Positions 26,058 to 34,545 of a stretch of DNA of 64,000 bases are shown here, in pieces. The position numbers and the translations under genes are program-made. Location: assembly GCA_038225555.1 (NCBI GenBank), contig JBBRRB010000031.1, forward strand, positions 5,703-69,702, in the 5' to 3' direction. Under the pieces are notes generated by a model. It made no database searches, had not been told where the DNA came from, and saw only the letters and a list, made by a program, of their open reading frames with translations. Position 1 is the first letter of the stretch, and each line of letters begins with the position of its first letter. Origin of the DNA: JANXQZ01 sp038225555. Lineage in GTDB: Bacteria; Acidobacteriota; Terriglobia; Bryobacterales; Bryobacteraceae.

Positions 26058-26951
26058 GTGAAAGACCGTATCTCGATTTTCGACAACGACATATTTCGTG
26101 AAAAGTTCAACCGCAGGTGGTTCGACTTCGAACACACTCTGGCCGCGAACCCGCTGTTTTCGCTGGAGCGCCTGGTGGCTCTGGCTAAGCTGACAGCGCA
26201 ACAGCGTCCGGCTGACCTCTATTTCGACAAGGGCGCGGCGCGCATCGGCCAGCGCTGGAACGAGACGCCAGCTTGCGATCTGCCGATTGAAGAAACGATT
26301 CGCAAGATCGAACAGGAAGGGGCTTGGATCGTGCTGAAACATGCCGAGCTGGACCCTGCCTATGAAAGCATTATCCAGCGCACGATGAGCGAGGTGCTCG
26401 AGCTAACCGGGCGCGAAATGGAGAGACAAGTCAAGTTCGCGGAGATCATTCTGTTCGTCACGTCACCTAAGCGGCTGACGACGTACCACATCGATCGGGA
26501 GTGCAACTTCGCCGCGCAGATCCGGGGCAATAAGACGATTTACATTTTCGACCGGGAAGATCGCGACGTGCTCACCGAATCCGAGATCGAGCGTTTTTGG
26601 GCTGTAGATAACAACGCGGCGGTGTATAAGCCGCACCTACAGGACAGGGCCGAGGCTTTCCTGCTGCGCCCGGGCAATGGGATCCACATACCAGTCAACA
26701 GTCCGCACTGGCTGCAGAACCACGATAATGTTTCGATCACGGCCAGCTTGAATTTTAAGTTTAAGGATGCGGTGCTCGGGAACGTTTACCGGGCGAACCA
26801 TGCGATTCGCAAGCTGGGGATCAATCCGCTTCCGCCGGGCAAGTCGGCGTCCCGCGACGCGATGAAACGGCTGATCGGAGGGGCGGCGATGGCTGCTTCG
26901 AACGCGACTCCCGATTGGGTGATTGACCGATTCAAGCGGAGCTTTCGCTAG
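26058..26951 (+). CDS. JmjC/cupin-8-like Fe(II)/2-oxoglutarate protein
   Basis: 297-residue protein with a JmjC-type double-stranded beta helix. The HxD pair His144/Asp146 (TTYHIDREC) and distal His210 (NGIHIPVNSPHWL) form the expected iron triad. RGNKTIYIFDRED between them fits the cosubstrate region. The start is a GTG at 26058; there is no better ATG in frame. It lies 49 bases after the aldolase gene on the same strand and may belong to that transcript. Bacterial proteins of this kind hydroxylate small molecules or proteins; the target is unknown. Stop codons of this gene and the next, convergent one lie within a CGCTAG...CTAGCG inverted repeat lacking a T-tract. Confidence 0.82.
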   Translation: MKDRISIFDNDIFREKFNRRWFDFEHTLAANPLFSLERLVALAKLTAQQRPADLYFDKGAARIGQRWNETPACDLPIEETIRKIEQEGAWIVLKHAELDPAYESIIQRTMSEVLELTGREMERQVKFAEIILFVTSPKRLTTYHIDRECNFAAQIRGNKTIYIFDREDRDVLTESEIERFWAVDNNAAVYKPHLQDRAEAFLLRPGNGIHIPVNSPHWLQNHDNVSITASLNFKFKDAVLGNVYRANHAIRKLGINPLPPGKSASRDAMKRLIGGAAMAASNATPDWVIDRFKRSFR

Positions 26952-26963
26952 GGCGAGGGTCGG

Positions 26964-28310
26964 CTAGCGCGAGTGGTGCGCAAAAAACTCTTGCCAGGAT
27001 TCGTCAAGCACGGTCCAGGAGTCTGGAGCGTTGCCAGTCTCCGCGATGTACAGCGCGCCATGCCCGGAAGGACACAAATATTCCGTGGCGGGCTGATCCA
27101 GAACCTGGCTTGACCAGGAGCCGATGGGCACGGGCTTGCGCAGTCTCGCGAGGCATACCGGACAGCGTCCCCGATGGTCGATCACCAGCAGGCAAACAGC
27201 ACCCGAACACGCCATCAGGAAAATCCAAAAGACGAATAGGGAGAAGGTCAACTGGCCGACCGGGCCTGACCCGGAAACGCTCACTCCCAAAAGCGCCAGC
27301 GAAAGAATCACGATGAACACGCGGACTCCGAGCATGAACATCGAGTAGCGCCATTTCCCGAAACCTTTGAACAAGAGAAAAAGCATGCCCAAGAGCGCGG
27401 CAGCGGCGCTCAGTCCGAGTGCGAACGTGACACTCCGCGGGCGGGGATCTTGAAGCAACGGCGCGAGATCGAAGGCATCGCTGATCCAGCGGGTCTCTAC
27501 CTTTCGCGCGAGCACACGGACATCATTTCGAGCTGACGCGACGTCAACTCCCGGTTTCAGCCTCGCGACGATGCTCCCTGCGTGGATCCAGCGGCCGAGT
27601 GGGGCAAACACGCGAATGTCTTTTGTCCTGAACCAGAAGTCCGAGGGCATCACCCCGATTACCGTATAGACGCGGGTGCCGATGCTGACCGGTCTGCCGA
27701 CCGCCTGCGGGTCCGAGTGCAGATTCATTCTCCAGACGTCGTACGGAATCACGGCGGCGTCGCTGGGATCGGTGGAACGGAAAGTCCGACCCATTAGCGG
27801 CTTGACACCCAAGACTTCGAAAAAATTCGACGCGACGTGGAGCGTCAGCTCGGGCTGCCGCAGAATGCGGTATGGGGATAACGCCGAAAACGAAGGACCC
27901 TGAGTCCACACGGGGAAAAGGCGTGAATTGATTCGGGGATCGATCGCGCCCGCGAAGGCAATGTTGCGCTCGAACAGCACCAGGCGGCCCGCGTCGGCGT
28001 ACGGCAAGCGAGGTGCCCGAAATACGCCCGAGTAAAGGCAGGCCAGAATGCCGAGCCCTAGAAATATCAGTTCTGCGCGCAAAGGCTTGCGAAACAGATC
28101 GAAACCATGCTCTTTGCGTTCACTCTCCAGGAACCACGCGGCATCCCGGAAAACTCCGCGGGCGTGGTGCCACAATTCGCCCCTGGACGCACCGGAGGCG
28201 GCGCGATGCCATAATTCCGCCTGCCATTCACGACGCCACTCCAGCCGTTTCGGTGCTGGAACGAGCAGCGATGCGATCCCGACGAGCACCCGGCAAGATA
28301 AGGGAATCAT
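26964..28310 (-). CDS. ADOP-derived membrane protein with C-terminal zinc-ribbon-like tail
   Basis: 448 residues. The N-terminus (EWRREWQAELWHRAASGASR) is the leader found in one ADOP subgroup. A shortened MacB-core region follows (LHVASNFFEVLGVKPLMGRT, PYDVWRMNLHSDPQAVGRPV, YTVIGVMPSDFWFR). In place of the normal FtsX helices there are a few hydrophobic segments (FALGLSAAAALLGMLFLLF and VFIVILSLALLGV) and then RGRCPVCLARL...EYLCPSGHG, four residues able to bind zinc. It lacks the conserved EIGIR motif and the whole second permease unit, so transport is doubtful. Its start overlaps the stop of the PadR gene by four bases (ATGA), so it is under that promoter. Confidence 0.7.
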   Translation of the reverse strand: MIPLSCRVLVGIASLLVPAPKRLEWRREWQAELWHRAASGASRGELWHHARGVFRDAAWFLESERKEHGFDLFRKPLRAELIFLGLGILACLYSGVFRAPRLPYADAGRLVLFERNIAFAGAIDPRINSRLFPVWTQGPSFSALSPYRILRQPELTLHVASNFFEVLGVKPLMGRTFRSTDPSDAAVIPYDVWRMNLHSDPQAVGRPVSIGTRVYTVIGVMPSDFWFRTKDIRVFAPLGRWIHAGSIVARLKPGVDVASARNDVRVLARKVETRWISDAFDLAPLLQDPRPRSVTFALGLSAAAALLGMLFLLFKGFGKWRYSMFMLGVRVFIVILSLALLGVSVSGSGPVGQLTFSLFVFWIFLMACSGAVCLLVIDHRGRCPVCLARLRKPVPIGSWSSQVLDQPATEYLCPSGHGALYIAETGNAPDSWTVLDESWQEFFAHHSR

Positions 28311-28633
28311 AAGTCACTTCTTTTCTTCTCAGTTAACGTGAGGGCGGCGCGGTCAAGCAGAGGGTATCGACGCAGTGCGGCTTCGAGCGCGGCCTCCCCG
28401 CCATAGGTGACCGCATAATACTTTCGGGCGGGGCGCTGATCGACTTGGGGGGACGCTCCAGCTTCCCACTCCGAGCTGAGATAACCGGAATCTTCGAGGC
28501 GTCGCAACGCCGGATACACTGTTCCGCTTGGCAGACCCGTGCAGTCCATAATGTCGAAGCCGTACTGATAACCATTGCTGATCGAAAGCAGAATGGAGGC
28601 GGCGGCGTACGACAAATTGGAGAGCGCTGGCAT
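28307..28633 (-). CDS. PadR-family transcriptional regulator
   Basis: 108-residue winged-helix regulator: MPALSNLSYAAASILLSISN, then YGFDIMDCTGLPSGTVYPAL (recognition region), LEDSGYLSSEWE and RKYYAVTYGGEAAL (wing). It belongs to a different PadR subgroup from the two at 5274 and 38644. It precedes and overlaps the zinc-ribbon ADOP remnant and has its own leaderless promoter containing a GAATAC/GTATTC dyad, the probable autoregulatory site. The ATG has no Shine-Dalgarno. Confidence 0.88.
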   Translation of the reverse strand: MPALSNLSYAAASILLSISNGYQYGFDIMDCTGLPSGTVYPALRRLEDSGYLSSEWEAGASPQVDQRPARKYYAVTYGGEAALEAALRRYPLLDRAALTLTEKKRSDL

Positions 28634-28639
28634 GACAGC

Positions 28640-28668
28640 AGAATACTACATAGGGGTATTCGAGTCAA
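28640..28668 (-). promoter_or_regulatory. Strong predicted leaderless promoter of PadR with overlapping dyad
   Basis: On the minus strand: TTGACT (28668-28663), 17-base spacer, TATTCT (28645-28640), six bases, then the ATG at 28633. The inverted repeat GAATAC-N9-GTATTC (28641-28661) covers the spacer and -10, placing it ideally for repression by the PadR protein. The promoter overlaps the last codons of the DedA gene. Confidence 0.65.
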
Positions 28669-29314
28669 TGCGTGAAAGGCGGCGTGATTTGAGGGCGTGA
28701 AACAGGATCGGGGTAACTGAGATCAGCACGATCAAGATCACCACTTTCTCGAAGTTCGCTCGAATCAGCGGGATCCCACCGAGGAAGTATCCGGCCAGGG
28801 TCATCGACATGACCCAGCCAATCCCCCCGAACACATCGAATGCCAAAAATCTGGAATATTGCATGCGAGCCACGCCAGCGACGAAGGGAGCGAAAGTTCG
28901 AATGATCGGAACGAACTTGGCGTAGATAATCGTTTTGCCGCCGTGTTTATCGTAGAAGGCCTGAGTCCGCGTCAGATACTCTTGCTTGAAGAGGCGAGAA
29001 TCGGCGCGCTTAAAGATCGCCGGTCCGGTCTTGCGGCCAATCATGTAGCCGGACCAATCTCCGATCATGGAAGCGCAGATGAGCAGGCCAATAATCAGGC
29101 CGATGTTGAGTTGACCCGCGCCAGCCACCACGCCGACGGTGAACAGAAGCGAATCGCCTGGCAGGAAAAATCCGAGGAGCAAACCCGTCTCGGCAAATAC
29201 GATTCCGGTTAGCAGGCCGTAGCCCCACCAACCAGTCATCACCGTCGCCAGGAGCTGGATTAGACGGTCGGGCGTGGTCAGCGTCCGCAGGAAATCCAGC
29301 AGACTGTGAATCAT
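28646..29314 (-). CDS. DedA-family membrane protein
   Basis: 222-residue inner-membrane protein of the DedA/SNARE-associated family; recent work on the family links members to undecaprenyl-phosphate or other lipid flipping. Motifs: GIVFAETGLLLGFFLPGDSLLF (E..xx.P..pGD..L), GDWSGYMIGRKTGPAIF, and FGGIGWVMSMTLAGYFLGGI at the re-entrant region, with KFVPIIRTFAPFVAGVARM between them (F.P..R...p..aG..m). The start overlaps the stop of the foldase gene (TGATG on the minus strand), so the two are co-translated. Length and motifs are normal. Confidence 0.92.
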   Translation of the reverse strand: MIHSLLDFLRTLTTPDRLIQLLATVMTGWWGYGLLTGIVFAETGLLLGFFLPGDSLLFTVGVVAGAGQLNIGLIIGLLICASMIGDWSGYMIGRKTGPAIFKRADSRLFKQEYLTRTQAFYDKHGGKTIIYAKFVPIIRTFAPFVAGVARMQYSRFLAFDVFGGIGWVMSMTLAGYFLGGIPLIRANFEKVVILIVLISVTPILFHALKSRRLSRIDSNTPM

Positions 29315-31227
29315 CAGCTGCGATATCGCTTCAGCAGCTGTGCGATCACGTCGCGATGCTTCTTGACCTTCTTCTCTTCGATTAACTTGGCCATAATGCT
29401 GTCTTCAAACAGCATGTTGCGTTCTTCGGCCTTCTTGCCTTTGAGCTGCGACAGAATGCCTTCTTTTTCGGCGGCGAGCCTGGTGGCGTCGGCTTCTTGT
29501 CGATCGGCAACCTTGGCCACCACCGTTTGCGTGCCGACATTCACTGCGCCCACCACGCTGCCTGCAGTTTTAGTAAACGCATCGCCGAAGTAGCTGGCGG
29601 ACCCAATGCCTTCGGCCGCCCCCTGGCGGGTAAACCAGTCCGTGGTTTTGACCTCTGCGCCCATGCTCTTGGCAACGGCTTTCAGATCGCCGCCGTTAGC
29701 CTTGAGCGCTTCTGCGGCTTGCTTCGAGCGCTCGGCAACCAATCTTGTGGCTTGATCGGATTGATAGCGGTCCCGCACCTGGGTTTCAACATCGGCGAAA
29801 TCGGCCGGCCGGGGAGCGAAAATATCGTCGATCACCGCTACGGCAAGCCGGTTGCCAGCTTGGATTACGGGGCTGACTTCGCCCTTTTTCATGCTGGAAA
29901 CGGCATCCGACAACTGCTTGTCTGCGCCGATGATGGGCAGCGGGTCTCCGCTTCGCACTTTGTCAGCCTTGGCAAAAGTCAGACCCAGTTTTTGGGCGAT
30001 CTGTTCGGCATTTTGCGGCGCTTTCGCGATCTCGGCGCGGGCTTGATCGGCGAGATTTTGAACACGGTCGTTCAAGCTGCCTTTCTTCAGTTCCGCTGCG
30101 ATCTGGGCCTTGGTTTCGTCGAACGATTGCAGGTGAGCAGTCTGCTTCTCCTGAAGTTGCAGGATGTGGAATCCATACTCGGTAGTGATCACGTTGCTGA
30201 TCTCGTTCGGCTTCAAAGAGAATGCAGAATTCTCGAAGTTCTTCACCGTTTGTCCGCGAACCACCCATCCGAGGTCGCCGCCATTGGTCTTCGACCCGGG
30301 ATCCTCGGAGTACTGTTTTGCGAGACTCGCGAAGTCGCCGCCAGCCTTGATCTGTTTCAGCAGATCTTCGGTCTTCAAGCGAATCTTCTCCACTTCTTCC
30401 TTGGATTTTCCTTGAGTCATCAAGAGGATGTGGCGCACTTTCACCCGCTCCGGGGTGCGGAACTGTTCTTTATGCAAGTTGTAGTACGCCATTGTCTTGT
30501 CGTCGCCTACGTCGATCGTCTGACCAATCTGAACGGGATCGGCAACCACCAGACGGAGAGAACGCGTCTCGGGAAGAGTAAACTGGCTGCGCAAGTTCGT
30601 AAAGTAGGCTTGCAGCTCCTGAGGAGTCGCTTTAACTTCGCTCTTTAGCTTGGCAGGGTCGAAAGCGATGTACTCGATCTTGATCTTTTCGTTGCGCCGG
30701 TTGAACTCCTGCGTCACCTCTTGAGGAGTTACCACGACGCCTTCGAGAGCGATGTTTTGAAGCTGGAGAATATAGAGGCGTTTGCGAAGGTTGGATTCGA
30801 ACTCAGGAACGGACATGCCCAACTGCTCGATGGAGGCGCGGTACTGATCGGCCGGAAGATTGCCCACGTTCGGCAAGCTGCGGATCGCGTTCGCCAAATC
30901 GGCATCGGTAACTTCGAAGCCCATGCGCTTGGCCTGATAGGCGACGGCAATGTCGGAGATGCGCTGGTCGATCAGTTGGGGCAGCAGGTACTGCATCATG
31001 TCTGGCGGAATCTGACGGCTCTGCAGCCGTTCCTGGATCAGTTCCTGTATATCTTTGACGGTAACTGTTTCCTTGCCGACCTCGGCGACAACGTCGTTGT
31101 TGTTCGCGTTGGAAGTCATTCCCGCGCCGGGGATCAAATAAAGCAGCATCGAGAAAGCCACCAGGGCTAGCAAGCCGCCGAGGACGATGCGCACAGCTTT
31201 GTCTCTGCTGCGAAATAAATCAAACAT
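29314..31227 (-). CDS. PpiD/SurA-like membrane-anchored peptidyl-prolyl isomerase
   Basis: 637-residue periplasmic folding factor. One N-terminal membrane anchor (IVLGGLLALVAFSMLLYLIP) is followed by a SurA N-like chaperone region (VTVKDIQELIQERLQ, LLPQLIDQRISDIAVAYQAK) and a parvulin PPIC domain at about 260-360 (ERVKVRHILLMTQGKSKEEV, YSEDPGSKTNGGDLGWV, ITTEYGFHILQLQEK). A second degenerate parvulin-like region lies at about 400-520. This is the PpiD architecture. TAGGAG lies upstream of the ATG. It heads an operon with DedA. The long open frame on the opposite strand is a shadow. Confidence 0.9.
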   Translation of the reverse strand: MFDLFRSRDKAVRIVLGGLLALVAFSMLLYLIPGAGMTSNANNNDVVAEVGKETVTVKDIQELIQERLQSRQIPPDMMQYLLPQLIDQRISDIAVAYQAKRMGFEVTDADLANAIRSLPNVGNLPADQYRASIEQLGMSVPEFESNLRKRLYILQLQNIALEGVVVTPQEVTQEFNRRNEKIKIEYIAFDPAKLKSEVKATPQELQAYFTNLRSQFTLPETRSLRLVVADPVQIGQTIDVGDDKTMAYYNLHKEQFRTPERVKVRHILLMTQGKSKEEVEKIRLKTEDLLKQIKAGGDFASLAKQYSEDPGSKTNGGDLGWVVRGQTVKNFENSAFSLKPNEISNVITTEYGFHILQLQEKQTAHLQSFDETKAQIAAELKKGSLNDRVQNLADQARAEIAKAPQNAEQIAQKLGLTFAKADKVRSGDPLPIIGADKQLSDAVSSMKKGEVSPVIQAGNRLAVAVIDDIFAPRPADFADVETQVRDRYQSDQATRLVAERSKQAAEALKANGGDLKAVAKSMGAEVKTTDWFTRQGAAEGIGSASYFGDAFTKTAGSVVGAVNVGTQTVVAKVADRQEADATRLAAEKEGILSQLKGKKAEERNMLFEDSIMAKLIEEKKVKKHRDVIAQLLKRYRS

Positions 31228-31275
31228 GCGTATGGGCTCCTACGGAGATCGGAGGGAAAATCTTCCTGATCTCTT

Positions 31276-31302
31276 AGTATAACAGCGCCCAGCAGCCGCC
31301 AA
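31276..31302 (-). promoter_or_regulatory. Possible promoter of the foldase-DedA operon
   Basis: TATACT (31281-31276 on the minus strand) with TTGGCG 15 bases upstream (31302-31297). The spacer is short, so the assignment is tentative. It would give a leader of roughly 40 bases including a good Shine-Dalgarno. Confidence 0.3.
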
Positions 31303-31364
31303 AAGCCGAGCGACCGCGCTACAACCGAACAGGGGTGTTGTCGTGAGCGCGCGTTATGCGAAAG

Positions 31365-34300
31365 TCAGTTCACCGTTACGGTTTTCTCAATGTGGTCTAC
31401 GCCGAGGTCGTTTGACACCGTCAAGGTGATGCCGTATACGCCGGGATTCGTAAACGTGTGAGTCACCGTTTTGCCCCAGGCGCCTGAAAAGTCTCCGAAA
31501 TTCCAACCGTACGTAAGGTTTCCGCCGACCGATCCCGATGCGTCCAGTGTTACCGTCAGCGGCCCCGATCCCGATGAAGGCGTGGCGATGAATGCAGCAG
31601 TCGGCGCTGAGGGTCCCGTGCCCGTGGTGATCGTCATAAGGAGACTGCGCGTGCCGGTGCCGCTGGCGTTGGTCGCGCTGAGCGAGACATTCGAAGCACC
31701 TGCGACGGCAGGCACGCCAGAGATCGATCCGGTTGCCTGGTTAAGGCTGAGACCAGGCGGCAGGCCAGCGGCGCCAAAACTCGTGGGCCCATTAGTGGCT
31801 TGGATCGAATAGGTGAAATAAGAACCTGCCATCCCGGTCGCGGTTCCAGGGCTGATGATGACCGGTACGGCGGAGGTTGGCGAGGGCAAGGTGACTCCAG
31901 AATCCGCGAGGCTGCTGGGGGAGGTGTTGCCTAGCGTGTCATACGCGCGAACCCTGGCGTAATAAATCGTCGAGGGTTGCAGTCCCGTTACCTGGCGGCT
32001 CAAAGCAGCCCTTACATCCAGATTTTGATAGCCTGGCACGAGGTTGGCGAAGGCTAGATCAGTAGCAACATCGATGCGATAACCCGCGGCGGTGCCGATC
32101 CAGGATAAGTTCATTGAACTCGAAGTCGCATTGGAGAGAGTCACGTTGGTCGGAGCGCTGAGAGAAACAGGTGTGCTCGAAGCAACCGCGAACGCGAGAT
32201 CGTCATGGTCATCGTATCCGCCGCCGGTGCAGGGAGCTGGACCACCACCGTAACGGAAGTTTGCGCGCACGGCTTGGAGAGATCCGCTCGGCAGCGAGTA
32301 TGTGGTCGATAATATCTGCGACCCCGGCCCGGAGGGTTTCAGTGTGCCCGCAAAAATCCAATTCGGAGAGTTAGCGTTTCCGGTGTAATACAGGTCCAAG
32401 GAGTCCAACGCGGAATTCGCGTAGGCCCAAACCGTGGCCTCGATTCGGACGGTCTTACCTGCCGCGAAAGGCTGTCCATCCACTGTCGAAACTTTCAGGT
32501 GATCGTTGGACTCATCGGCATGGTATGTTCCGCTGGTTCCATCCGGACACGAATTAAAAAGAGTATTGGGTTGGTGGGGTTCGGCACCCCCGGTCATGGT
32601 GCCGCGGCCATTCAGAAGACCGACTGAATCGCACAGCGACGCCTTATCGGTACAGGCGGGAACCATGAGGATCGGGTCGTAGCGCGCTTGGCCCGAGTTC
32701 GCGACTGTCAAATTGATCCTGGCGGTAGTTTGCAGACCGGCGTCGTTATACGCCGTCGCGCTCAGTGACAACGCTCCATTGTTGAGGAGGGTCGTATCGA
32801 GTAGGTAAGTCCAAATCGTGGTGCCGGTAGCCGATGCGGCAGCATGAACTCCGTCGCTAATCGTTACGCTTGCAACTCTCTGATTGTCGAACGCCGTTCC
32901 GGAAATTGTTCACCATGCCGGACACCGCGGAGTTGTTGGCGGGAGAAGAAATCGTGATGCTGGGAGGCGTGGGGACGATGGCAAAGCCAAGGCCATGGTG
33001 CCCGGCAGCGGCGATGATCTGCGTGAAATGCGGCCCGTGGGTAGGGTCGCTGTCCGGGCTGTCGCGCACAGCAACCTCGCGAACCGCCGAAGGGATGTCG
33101 TGAGAGTTGGCCCAGAAGACGGGCAGCACCAGGCTCTCCGCCAAAGCGACGCCTTGCGCCTGTCCCAAAGCCGCGATCAGATTCGTGCGCAGATCCCAGG
33201 CGAATCCCATCCAAGCCTGGCCTTCCGTGTGGACCTCGTCCCCGGCATGATAAATGTAATTGTTCACGCCATTGCGGATGAAGCTGCTGGGCGTCCCGAA
33301 AAATCCTTCCCCCATGGCGGGCTGTCCGGAGACGAACATGGCCATGATGTCGCCCCAGCCTTCGCTAAGCGCCCCATCGGTGATCCCGCCGATGGAATCG
33401 TCGATGAAGTGCCCGTATTCGTGGAAGATCAAGGTGTCGTAAGCGGAGTTGAGGCAACCGCCGCCGCTTTTGAAGAAATTGATCGAGTTGCCGTCATAGT
33501 GCGAATTGCAGATGTCGCGTTTGTTCACCTGGATCGGAAGCACGCTGTCGATTCCCAGCGGGTTCACTCCATGAGCCTTGATGTAGTCATGAACTTCGTT
33601 CTCATGAATATATGCATTCACTTGAGCGACATCGGTCTCGAGATTCCCAGAGGGATTGAAGAGCAGATTGACTGGATTCTGAGCGCCGTTGGTCAGTGTG
33701 ACCAGAAGCGGCGTGTTGTTCTGATCTTGAATCATCCCCCAGCGACCGGTGAGACCCACGGGAACGTTGGCCGCAGACGGCGTCGTGAAGGTGTAATTGC
33801 CCAAAGAGTCCGTATAAGTTACAGCACCCAAGCCATCAGAAATTTGCAAGTTGGGGAGCAGTAACGTATTCAACAGATTGCCGGTGAGCAGCGGATTGAA
33901 CGCGACTGCGCGTCCGCTGATTTGTCCAGCGAAACCTGCGTACCGCCGATCATCCCAAACGTACACTTTGGCCGCCGCGTTCACTCCGCCGCGAAGCCCT
34001 TCGTTGATGAGTGAATATTCCTGGAGCGCTTCCCAGCGATCCCCGAACCAGCGGATTTTGGGAGCCAGGTTCCGAACTTTGAGGGTGCCAACGCGCAGGC
34101 AAGTTGTTGACGGGCAATTGGGTCTGCGGGTGCTTGGGGAGAGGCGACCGCCATGGCAGGATAGAGGCGCGATTGCAGAGATTCAATCTGAATGGGGCTA
34201 ATCGAGGGATCGTAAGAGAAGGAAACGTCGGCGTCGGCCACGTCGATATTCTGAAAAGTTTGGACGAGACGGACATAGACCCGGTCCCGCAGGCCTGAGG

Positions 34301-34540
34301 CTCCTGGCACCAGGTGGATGTAATCCACCCGCAACTCGGGCGTTTGCGCGACGTTGAGCAATTCGGGATGAGATCGAAAAATGTTGAGAAGCTGAAGATT
34401 GGCAGTGCTGTTCGACGCTCCTAACAGAGCGGTGGACGATAGTTCCGCACTGGGGACAACTGGAGCGATCAGCATCGAGCGAACTGCGGGAGCGTGCTAG
34501 CAGCCAGTATGAGGGCTATGCCAAGAAGTCGTCGCTTCAT
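31365..34540 (-). pseudogene. Frameshifted secreted zinc metallopeptidase with Fn3 and PKD domains
   Basis: One coding unit broken at three places. It starts at ATG 34540 with a signal peptide (MKRRLLGIALILAASTLPQF). Around 34480 the frame is lost and continues as SMLIAPVVPSAELSSTALLG. Near 34100 it shifts again; the continuing frame reads RVGTLKVRNLAPKIRWFGDR then YSLINEGLRGGVNAAAKVYV. The catalytic part carries FHEYGHFIDDSIGG (HExxH) and SEGWGDIMAMF (third-ligand Glu), like M36/M4-type peptidases. At about 32909 one extra base shifts SGMV to a stop, while the right frame goes on ISGTAFDNQRVASVTI. The rest (to 31365) holds fibronectin-III, putative-Ig and PKD domains. Neighbouring genes are intact, so decay is more likely than poor sequence. 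Confidence 0.75.
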
Positions 34541-34545
34541 CCAAG

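Noticed and set aside
26946..26969. Bidirectional terminator between the JmjC gene and ADOP remnant
   Set aside because: CGCTAG/CTAGCG is only a six-base stem with a 12-base loop and no T-tract on either strand; it also contains both stop codons.
29497..30648. Long plus-strand open frame
   Set aside because: It is the GC-rich shadow of the PpiD-like gene, with no ribosome-binding site or recognisable domain.
32884..33864. 326-codon plus-strand open frame
   Set aside because: Opposite the metallopeptidase catalytic domain with HEYGH; no protein family recognised in it.
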